Below, one piece after another: positions 51,601 to 63,600 of a stretch of 64,000 nt of DNA. This DNA comes from Bugula neritina. Its lineage: Eukaryota > Bryozoa > Gymnolaemata > Cheilostomatida > Bugulidae. A program made the position numbers and the translations under genes. The stretch is taken from positions 12,332,698 through 12,396,697 of the forward strand of contig OZ037765.1 in NCBI GenBank assembly GCA_964035545.1, written 5' to 3'. A model generated the notes under the pieces. It did not search any database. It saw only the letters and a program-made list of their open reading frames with translations, and was not told where the DNA came from. Position 1 is the first letter of the stretch; every line of letters starts with the position of its first letter.

Positions 51601-54600
51601 TTATAACCCTCACTCAAACAGTGTATTTGCTTGGCTGTTTCCACTAATTAGTACCACACTTCCTTAGACCTAGATCTGCTAGTAATTCATGTAGGTAGGG
51701 CACTAGCACCGGCCTCATACTGATGTCCTGAGCACTGGCTACCTATGCAGTGCTACTACCTGCTGCTATACTTGAAAATCAGTGCAAATAAATGACTTAG
51801 TGCTGTTGGATAAGACACTCGTCTGAGTTGAATCAAAACAAACATGCCAATTTGACAGAATATGGCATTCTAGTAGCCTGCCACTAAAGTAAGCAAACTT
51901 GTCTCAAGTAACTAGTTATTGATGGGGTATGTATACTAGCTGTCGAGAGGGCATCTCCTTATACTTCTTAGCATGCACTGGGTCAGATCAAAGATCACCA
52001 CCAATCACTTCACATAACTTTACTATCTGTATGTTTGTAGTTAGCAAAATCTATTATATCTACTTTTGGTATTTTTCTATGTTCACTGTCTCTTCTACGA
52101 GTGAAACAGTATTGAGTTTAGGAAACTGTAAAATACAGTTCTTGTTTGCCACAAACCTGCCAGACTTCAAGATCTCTTCAATTCATTAAATAATCGTTTG
52201 TTCTGAACTGCTTTGCCGCACTTTCTAAAGTCTAAACCAATCTTGTCAATGTCAATTGGTTCTCATGCTTTGCATACAGATGGTTGTAGTGTCAAAATTA
52301 TTTTTATACTACATATGGTACCATATTATATTATTAATATTTCAATATTTTGTATGATATAATTATCTACTGGATAATAGACGTGTTTAAGCGTATATGA
52401 TATTTGTCCTTACAGTTGCATATAAAAAATTCTCTTCTGTTGACTAAAAATTTAAGTCAATTGTGGCACTGTGAGAAGAGTAGGTAACTTTATTGATCTG
52501 TACAGTAATATGGTGTTCCATAGATGTAAGTCTGTTAGCCAGTTTCCTAACTCCACTGGTGTTAACTTGTTTCATCAAAATTTCTTTCAACAACTGGCAG
52601 CTATAAAAGCTGATGCAAAGTCAGGATGACATTGTTTTCTTTTGTTTCTGTGCCACATTTTTGTGCTGCGTTTCCTCGGATTGCATTCTCTATGAACTAA
52701 CCTGTAAGTAGAGTCACTCTTCAGTCTAGTGACTAGCTGTTTCTCCATCTGTTCTCTCCTTTATAGTGTTCATCTCATTCCATAGCTCTAAGTCAACTTT
52801 CTCTTTCACTACACCTGTTACATTTGACATTTAGATGCGATTAACATCAAACAGAAATAGCGTGTGCTTGGGAGATATTTCATCAAGTTCAAGTGAACAT
52901 ACTCACTCCCCGGTAAGTGTTGCTGCATGCCCTTATACGTGTTATAACAATGCTCAATCTGTACATTCTCTGTCTGCATCTATCCTGCATCTCTGTGACA
53001 GCCAGTTACACCAGATCACTTACTCACTAGCAGCCTGTTCCTTGTTAAACTGTCAGTTTTCAGGTGATTGATTGCTTAGCAGCCATCAGTAAATGTCTGA
53101 ATGGTGACAGTTTGCAAAACTCCTACAAAAGACAGCTTCCTTGAAAAAATGACATGGCATGTAGCTTGCATCTGTAAAAAATATGCATCCATCAAATCTC
53201 TAACCTTTCAGCATCTGAGCTCATTTATGTCCGCGTGCTCAATATTTTTGCCTTCATCCAATAACCTTCAAGTGTGGTAGCCATTCTATCTTCTGCACAA
53301 GCTGTGCTGTGTGTGTGTGCTGGCTGAACACAATCACTCTTTATTAAATTAATCACTCACCATCTCAAATATAATTCACTTTTTGGAAGAAGGTCATTCT
53401 GTCAAAGGAATGCCTCAACTTCATTCTTCGTGCTCTGCAAGAATGCTGTAAGCTTAAATCAACTAGGCCTCCTTCATGCATGCTGCTAAATTAGATTGGA
53501 AGCCAGCAAATTAAATAATACTTTAACTGGTGAAATAGGTCAGCAAGCAGCTCCCGCTCAAAGCTTCTTGGTCCATCGGTGGGGCGATCAGTTCACGGGA
53601 TATTTTTAACTCGAGAAAAACACCTCGAGTTAGAAATACTTCTGTGAAACGCTCCCACTCAGACTCGGTGAAAAAGGGCTCTATGCTTTATCAGCAGGTA
53701 TGACAGCATGCTTCTACAGTGCACTCTCACCAAGCAAAGCTTCAGTCATAACCTCGTTTTACTACTAGCCCTATATGTTGCATCTGCACCATTATTTTAT
53801 ATGGTTTGTTAAGTTGAATTTTGCTAATGTATTTTATGTTCACCAGTGGCTTACTTTCATTTAAGCACTCCCTGTTGAGACATCGACTTTTAGACTGAAT
53901 AACTAAAAAAAGAACTGGCATCATGACCTAGTGGTGTTAACCTACAATTTCAACTGATTTAGCGGAATGGTTTTAACATATATTGTTTCATGACTAAAAG
54001 TTGTATGAAATAGGTGGGCTTTGCACAGTGTAGTCAGTCTGTGTGTTGTATTTCTTCAATTTATAAATAGCTACTTTCTGTGATCTGCCCCCTCCCTTGT
54101 TCTGCTATATTAGGTTGGTGAGTTTCTGTTTTTTAAACCTGAACTTGTTAGGCTTTATAAGTTTTCACTTTCGTTTTGAGCCTGTAGATGTTTGAACTTT
54201 ATGTTATGTGATTTTATACAGTTGCTGCCAGTTGCTTTAAAGCGAAAGCTGATGATGTTGAAGGTAAAATTTGTATGACCTTGTTTCGTTTTACCATCTT
54301 GTGTGGGTTAGGTTGTTGGCTGAGTTGCATTTTACTCACCTTGGTTTTGAGCTGCACCTTACCGATTGATAATGTTCGAAAGACAGAATAGCTACACAGA
54401 CCAGAGTATGCTTTCTTTATTTCTTCAGCAAATTATTCTATTATCTCAGCTTTTTATATTCTTACTAATGTGAAGTTGAGGTTTATAAAAAAAAACATTC
54501 TAATAAACTTGTGTCTGAAGATGGATGGCGTCTTTACCAATAAATAAATGTGAATTAGTTTACATTTTTCATCGAACCTATCAACACTGTTGCATCACTT

Positions 54601-57600
54601 TCCGTACATGTTGACTTTTGTCTGTGTAGCTACTTGTGAATGCAGTTGTTGTGTGTTAGCTAGATGTGGCATGTTCTACCCTGTGTTGATATAGATAAGC
54701 TTAGAACTTCTGTATCAGAGGCTACCCTATTAACAACTGATAAGTGAATGACCTGCAAGCAACACCTTGAAATACACTTAATGGTCTTATTTATAATTTA
54801 ATTTAAGTTAACTTTGAAGTTGGCAAAGCCGTGCATGTTAATAACTAAATTGTACACTGACTAGTTACTAATAGGAACTCTGCACGATTAGCTTAGTAAA
54901 AGTTGTCTCACCATCGTAGTTTAAAATGTAGAGTGTGCAGAGTATTATTTTGTTGTACGTTGCTGCCTTTACTGTATAGACAGGAAGGACCTTTGGTGTT
55001 GTATTCCAATATTACATATACACCTGTGTTATTTTACTTCCTCCAAAGAGCTTTTTTGGCTTTGTTAGTTGTCCTGTGTCCCATGTTTGTCCATTGAATT
55101 GAGATTGATCAGTATAATTCTCTCTACCAAACAGGTGAATGTTACTGGTGGCCACATGGTAAAGATAGCTATGTAATATTGTGCACAAGTTGTACATACT
55201 TGTGCATACACACATAAATGTGCTATAGGTGTACAGCACTTTCTTATAATTAAACTCTGCACTGCTACTTGTTAGCTCACATTCAACAAAAATTTGCTAT
55301 TTGTGTAAGCAGGTCACACAACTCCAAATTCAAAAGTTGTACACAATTTAAAGCAATTATAATTACTGTTATGTCCAATATAAATATTGGGTTAATACTT
55401 TTTTCAGCTTGTCTTACAACCAGTAAACTTAGTTCTTTCTGCAAATTAATTGGCAATTTGTGGTATTTGCTCTGTTATCTTGAAAAATCAAAATTTTAAT
55501 CAAAATGATTTTCATAATTAACAATAATATTGCAGCTCACCAAAGTTTCTACTAGAGATTGCAAAGGCATATTTTCATTTGCCTAATGATTTAGTTTCCT
55601 AATTTTCATTATAAAACTGGTTTTATTTTGAAATTTGTTAAAAATTATATAAAAGTTTTAACTTTTTCAACAGAAAAATCATTAGGTCCACGTGAATAGA
55701 TGTTATTGTATTCTTTTTACACTGAAGGCAACAGGCATTTGTTTTTAGTTTTGCCCATAAAATATAATTGCCACAATGCAAAACCACTAGCATATTATAT
55801 CGTATTGTTCATCCCCTTGCGTCATTACGTTGAATATAACATATCGCCAGTTATGCCAGTATGAAAGCAAGGCATGCATCCCTGTGAATATTGTACTGAA
55901 TCAAGGTAGTCATATCAAAATAGTAAAATACTAGGTGTACCCAATAACACTATCGGTTTCTGTAAGCTAGTTCACTTATATAAAAAGTGCAATAGCAAAT
56001 TTAACGAAGTCTTTCTTAGCTAATACCTAGCAATTGCCATTCACTACTAGCAGTAATAGAAATTATTGATTTCAATCAACATTGTTATTGTTGCTGCGAC
56101 TGGCTATTCACTGCTGGACTGATATTTGTATAATCATACTAAGTGTCCTTAGCATATCTACAAGTGCAGCTTATTTAACTGTTCGTCTCTTAGCTTATAG
56201 TATACAAGCATTGTTAGTAGTTAGTTACTTTCTTGTCAGTCACATTTGGCTATCGCCAAGCCTTTGGAAGCTGTTGGTTTTGTAACACTTTCACCATACT
56301 AATTCGGGATATCGTCCCCCTGGCTCTTCACTAGGAACTTGTGTAAACAGTACACACTCGCTGTATGTATTGTGCTTCATTATAAGTTTCTGTGGCTATC
56401 TCCACGCCATAGCTTCGACGTGCAAGGATCTTAAACTCAAACCTTTTAATCTAGTTTAAAAACTAAAGCAAAGCTTCTTTGCAATAGAAAACTAAATGTT
56501 ATTTTTCTAAGGGACAAAGCATGTTTTCTACTTCTATTGTTGAGCAAAAGTTGACACTTATAACCCAGCTAAGTATTACAGTTGGTTGTATGAAATGGTC
56601 ACGCTTGCTGCGGCAAACTTGTTTGTTGAGTAGAACAAGTAGGCTCTGCCATATTAGGACTTTACGTAGCATTGCTGAGCTGTTTCTTGTTGAAGTCACC
56701 TATTGTTGTCATTAACTTACAGGCTGCTTCAGTGCCAGCTTCTGTAGACTCCCCTGACTCTAGCATCGTCAGACCTTCTACCGCGTCAGCTAGCATTGAT
56801 GAGTTTCACGGCAGCATCACCACTTCTCCAGCTTCAGATACTGATGAAGAACCTGTAAGTTGCATTTTGTTACCAAATTATACAAAATACAGTAATATGT
56901 TTCAACTACATTTCTCTATGAAGGCGAGTAACATTTTATGCCAAACTTGAGAGATATATTATATTATATGCTAAGGTGAGTAATGCGGCACTATTATCCA
57001 TATTGGTAATATAATGGCAACATGCAGTGTAGCAACGGCATAGATGGTCCTGTATAGCGTGTATGCTATTTAGTGCCTAATTTTGATCTAATTATATACT
57101 CTCTAAAAGACAAGTAAAGTTTTTTTTACTAAGTTTCTTTCTTTTCATTATCAGCTGTCATTGTAATCCTTAGTATGTGAGCTCTGTGCTGTGATATACA
57201 ACAGTTCCAAGATAAAATGCTTTATTGTTAGATACTATCATAATGATGTAATGTTTGTTTATGCAATTGTTACCTGGTGCCTTTCGTGTTGTTTCAACGA
57301 ATTAATTAGCGCTACCATAACTATTTTAGAATTTTTAGAAGAATAGCACATAATTATATTTAGATCAGTGAGTCTCAGACTGTTTCTACAGTTTTGTACT
57401 TTGGCCAGTTCTGGCACGAAAGACAGACAAAGTGCTTTCTTCATTGCATCCACTGCTTTGCATTACTATTTGAACTCAATTTCTGGACTGGTTACACTCA
57501 ACTGGCCAGTTCAGCGCCCTATTCAATTTCCCCCAATCACTGGAGTGTATAATGGAAATATTTTGTAACTGGTATGGCTAATGCACTTCTGGGAGCTGGC

Positions 57601-60600
57601 GCAATCTTTCTTCAAAAATCCTAAGATTGTTCCTGGTTTAATGTATCACTTAGTTATTAGAAGTCAAAATGTTTTAAGCAAGCTAAAGATAGCATTGCTA
57701 AATTTTCGCTTGATCAAATGTATTGGGTTTCTTTTTGAGTTTGGCAATCATTTACAATAAGCTGTTAAGAGTTGGGTGTGTTATGCTATTGTAGGCTGAG
57801 CCAAGGCCTAGCTAACTTGCATAATACCCTACAATATACAAAGTGTGTTGTTACTATTGAGAAGTGAAGTATTAGTGTCAACATTTACTCAATACTGTCG
57901 AGTAATTCATTTCAATATTTTAGTAGCAAGTAGTCGCAGTAACTCTGTGTATCTTGTAAGTTGTTAGTCTAGCTAGTTTCTGCTAAACTCTATGCTTGCA
58001 TCACTGAAAGTGCTTTGCAGTATTATTATAATTGATATTTAGTTACACCAGGAGATAGTCATTTGAAAGACCAAAATATCTAAAAGAAGGTGATGCTGTG
58101 GAATAATCAATAAAATGTGTAGAGCCATTACAAGCTTTTCATTGTGGCCAGTTAGCAGCTGTGCTACAGGCAGCGTCATTATGTCACATTATGTCACAGT
58201 GAAGTAATTCCCAATAATATATACACGACTAATAACTCAGTTACAAGAAATACTCTCTACATGACTAATAAGTAAGTTACTGGGGCAAGGAATACTATAT
58301 ACATGAGTAATAATATATTTTCTGTACAGATATTTAGGTTCAAGGAATTCATTTTCTGGAAAGACAAATCCTGCCAAACCTATGTAGTAGCCAACTATTT
58401 TAGCACTGAATATAACTAACTAATTCTTACAGTTATTGGTTGATTTGTTAGATTATGAGTCACCCCACTGGTGCATGTTTCACTTGCTCTGCTGGTATGT
58501 GATGACTGCTAATCGGTTGAATGGTTGCCCTGGTTTCAGATTGGCTTAAACAACGTCTTTTCTTCCAATCAAAATTTTATTTAGTTTTGTGACTTGTTAG
58601 AATTATAGTTTTTTTTTCTGAATATGATACTTAGTAGGTTAGAGTTACAAATCTATTAACTGTCTAGTCATGGTACTCTGCAGACTATGGAAAATTAAGG
58701 TAAGGTAATGCTGATAGCAGGTAGTAAAGTGAATAAGTGGAGTCAGTATTTTAGAGAACTGTAGCCTACTTACAAAGGCTGCTGACTATAGCTTAAGGCA
58801 CTGTCAACAGTTATCATGCTTTCATAGTTGTGAAGTTGACTTGAATCTAGACTGTGGGTAAAAGATTGCTCAATTACTAGAATATTGCCGAATAATTAGT
58901 AAACACAAATTATCTTTTCTCTAAAATTAAATTCAGTTAATTTCAGCAAAGTACCAAAATGCTGCTTTGTAAATAATAAGTATCCCAGCTGGTACTTGAA
59001 TATTGTGCAACTTGTGCTATTACTGATAGTAGAGGTAGATATTTCTGAGTAGGGCTATATCAACTCAAAGCTAAGTACCCCTTATAGATAAAATAAGGAA
59101 AAATGTAGTGTTTTGTTCAAACACAAACCAATCTGTAGGTGAGCTTTGTACTCCCTCACTGATAGTAATGTAGTTGCTCTGTAAGTCTTATTAAAGCTGC
59201 TGCAATAGTGTATCATTTTCAAAGGTTTTTACAGTTTCATTCCTTATCTCAATCAAAGGAATATTGGTATCATAAAGTGTATAGTTCAATAAATTGGTAC
59301 AGTCTCAATATCACAGCTTCCCAGAAACTAAGAGAACATATTGTGTACATCTGTACACTACTTCTTGGTGGTAGAGAGGTAAATTGTGGTAATGTAAAGC
59401 ATGGACATAATGTTAGCAATGTGAAAGGTTGTGAGAACAGTTAAATTTAGGTTTATGTAATAATATATTTGTTGAGGATGAGTTCCATTTTGGCAGCTTT
59501 CAAAATATAGTATTGATAGATGCTGCTGTCTTGAGACAGGCTCAGAGCAGAACCATTTGTCACAGCCTGTGTTCTATTGGAAAAAAAGTACAAAAGATGT
59601 CTTAAAAATGCATTTACCTTGATCTGATATTACTATAGTAACTTAAAGAACTTGTCTTGTCTGGCCACATGTCTACCAAACTAATATCTTGAAACCTGTT
59701 TGTTACCTAACCAATCATCTAAGTAACATGTAACAAAACGGCTTTCACAGATCAATTTCTATCTGTTTTCTAGGGGTCCTACAGCCGTGCGAATTCTGGT
59801 GAACACAGAAATTCAATAGGCTTTGGAAGACCTTCACACAATCCGAGCTCAGAGATATTCAGCATGGATGACGATGATTTCTCACCAGAAAGTCAAACTG
59901 TAAGCCCTACACTCTGTATACAGATATACAACTCCACACCTCCTACTATATTGCATTCTGGTTATGTCTTGTAGTGATTCCTCAGCAGTCATTGATCAAA
60001 CTTGAAACTGGGTGGTTGGAATAACTTTACCACACACGCACTTGACTGCCATGCTCTAGCATTACTGGGATTAGGCTACATTTACTATGAGTATAGTTAA
60101 TATACTGCTATTACTAGTACTAACACTACTACTACTACCACCACTACTACTACTGCCACTACTACTACTACCACTACCAATATCACTACCAATACTAATA
60201 CTACCACTACTACTACCACTACCACTATCACAATCACTACCACCACCACCACCATGGGCAACTAAAGTTCACATAAACTGTAGCTTTTAGAGTGTCATTG
60301 TCAGACTAATATTATACTTCCTGTTGAATTGTGTGATTATACCATAATTTATGCTCTTTTGGCACACACCCTGCTCATGAAATCATGTTTTATGATATTC
60401 TAATCGTGACAATCATGGTCTATCTTGTGCAATATCTGTTGCAAAAGTTGTAAAAGGTGATTTTTGGTGATTTACTGACTCAACTCTTTGTTATATCACT
60501 CTCTCTATGTTATTATTTATGTTGTACTAATAGCCTGGGGTCTATATTTGCAGGTAGTCAAAGATCATGGGCCATTTATAGACTTTGAGTTGCTGAGAGA

Positions 60601-63600
60601 CAAGCATGCCCACTGCTCTGTCTTCCTCTCATTCCTTGTGTCTAATGCTGACCCAGCACCTCTTGTAAGTTTCCTCTACGCCTGCTCCAATCTTTAATAT
60701 ATATGAGTGAATGCTGGTATGTATCCAGCCTTTCCTTTATACAAATTTATCTTTTTAGAGCATTTTATAAACTTCTCTGGGAATCATGGTTTTGGGAATA
60801 TTTGATTTGTCTTTGTAGCTATTCACTCTCGTATCAGACTTGTATATGAATGGTACGGCCAAAGATATGAGAAGGTGGGCCTATGAAATTCACTCAACTT
60901 TTATACTCAAAGATGCGCCTCTTGCAATCAAATTAGAAGATGGGGTGATCGAGGCAATAGAGTTCACACTCAAGGTTTGCAGTTACTAATGCACTGTTTC
61001 ACATGAACTTGGATTAACACAGTTATTTACTCTTTGTTCGTATTTCATCAACATCAAAATATTTGTGATGAATGTTTGTGCCGCTGTTCAGCAACCCTAA
61101 TATAAAGTTCCTTCCTCTTTCATGAGCAATAAAAACAGCTATATATGTTTCTAAATTACGCTGGAACATGTGACATTTCTTTATGGATTTTTGTTAATTC
61201 CAATACCCTAAATAGAAATAGGATGCTCAGTGCCAGCATGAGACTTGTAGTGTGGTTATTTCTAGCTTGTAGTGATATATCGTATTCTCAAGGTGATGAT
61301 GTAGATGAGCTTCATAAAACTTGAGATAAAAGTTATCTTCTTCTTAAATACTTCCATGTTTCAACTGTTTATTACACCGCAATCTTATCACTAGGGAAAA
61401 ACTGGAGCATTTTATTTTAAAATTAAAGCACTCAACTTAAGCTTACCCATTTACTGCTGTCATTTATAACACTATAGTCTGTATTCATGAACAGACTAGA
61501 TTTATAGTACAATACTCAAACAATGTGTTCTTTTTCCATGAATTAACAGACTAGTTTGGAAAAAGAGGAACTCTGGAAAAATTTATTTATAAAAGCAAGA
61601 GCCTCCGCAGCAGAGGATATTGCAACTTCTTTAGCAGACTTTCGATTGAAAAGGGAACTTGGTAAGGTTTGAGTTTTGCAGTAGTTGCTGTGCTCCAGTC
61701 AAACTGCTTGGAGTGATGTAATAAAAATATTTTATGCTATGACGTAGGATTTTTTAACTTGAATATTTTATGCCATATTTTGTTCGGGTAAATGTGTTTA
61801 TTGTTTTGTTTTTATATCAAGTTCGTTACCTACTTTTTAGGACTGGGTAACTTATTTGGTGATGGTGACTTGAGAGATAACATTGAAAAATCAGTAGAGC
61901 TGAGAATTATAGAGAAGACACTAAAACCTCACTATGAAAAATAGTAAGACGACTCTCTATTGATACACCTTTTCATCTTTCTATAATATTTTTTATCAAT
62001 GTACACTCCATACTCTTCGATTGTTTTATTTTTTTTAATTTTATGGCCAATATTTGAAAAAAAATTAATGTAATGTAATTCAATTTTTCACCAGATGCCA
62101 ATCCTCCAAGCCATTATATCCTGAAACTAGATTTCAATGTAGTGTACCTTATATATATTTTTCAAGCTCTGTATTTATGTTATATCAGTGCAAATGATGA
62201 GTCACCAAGAAGCCTAGCTATGTCACTATCGCTGGCTACAGTGATGAAGGAGTGGGGCGTTCACAGGGGTGGTATTGACCGTCAACTTAGCTTTGCAATG
62301 AAAGACTTGGCTAAAACCAGCAGCCTCAAAGCTGTGCTTAAATTCAATAAAAAGCAAAAGGTAAGGGTGACAGTGGCTATCTAGTTCTGCAGGTAACCAT
62401 TTAATAGTTTTTATGCAACGTTCTGGTTGGATGCTGATATTCTCTTTCATTGCTTATGTTGTTTATTACAGGAAACTAAAAATCACCATTTATTCACCCC
62501 ACATATGTTCCAAACCACCACATTCTGTGATCATTGCAACTCACTTATTTGGGGCATTGGATATCAAGGATACATATGTTCAAGTAAGGAGATTTATTCA
62601 TGTCTTGTACTCATAATGGTTTGCAGTGTATACTATTATAATTGGCAGTTTTGGAATATACTAAATATTATACAGTTTAAATTTTTGTGAGCATTTGTTT
62701 ATTTGAAAAGTTTTAAATTCAATTTGCTGTCAACACCTCCGCTGCCGTGTGGTTTGAGTCTTAATGGTCAGCACTTTTCTTTACCCTCAGATTGTGAGAT
62801 GAATATTCACAAGGAGTGTTTCGGGCAAGTAGACACTTGCAGTAAAAAGAAAAAGAAGAAGCGCAGCTCCATTATACCCAAGCAGATGAAGTCTTCTGGA
62901 AACTCTACAAGTAGGTTTTTTGTCCAACACGAGAATGTAATAAATGACGCTACATGATGGCACTGTCACATATGACACTGTCATGTGGTACTGTCACATG
63001 CGACGCCGTCATTTGGTGCTGTGACATGTTTCACTTTCATGTGGTGTTGGACATGTGACACTGTCATGCGGTACTAGTCATGTGACGCCTGGTAGTGCAG
63101 TGTTATGTGACATAGTGCTAATGTGACATATGACACTGCACTGCTTATGCTTGTACAGTTTCTATAAAACAAGTCCATATAAAATAATTTTGCAAACATT
63201 CAGTGATTGAAGGTAAAAACAGTTCGCTTGAAATGTCAGTAAAGCTTGTCCTTTTAGGTTAGCAATATTTTAACAGAACATTGGATAGTGTTTGCGATTA
63301 TTTTAAATTGGCGTTGTTTTGCTGTAAAATTTGTCATATTGCTAAAGTTGCTTAAATGTTATTGTTGAATTTCTGGAGCCCCCCAGCATGTTAAAGGTTA
63401 CTGCTTACTGCAATACATTATTACCTCTTTGTAATGAGCTTGCACCACCTCTTGCTGCCTTGGCATCACGCAGTTAATATAAGAGCGGGAGCTGGCTTGT
63501 ATACTTTCAGCTATCATTATTTTAAATGTTATTTGACATTTGTAGTTATTTTCATTTATTCCTTTAATGTTTGTCTAGAATTCCATATAAATCTTAATCC

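Noticed and set aside
56082-56285. Hydrophobic open frame that looks like membrane helices
   Set aside because: It lies in an intron of the RhoGEF; T-rich DNA gives Leu/Ile/Val-rich translations by default and no splice sites support it.
58141-58203. Repeated GTCATTATGTCACATTATGTCAC as a CRISPR-like or regulatory repeat
   Set aside because: Only two short overlapping copies in animal intron DNA; no spacer structure.
60087-60290. Leu/Pro-rich open frame
   Set aside because: Translation of the ACT/ACC microsatellite.
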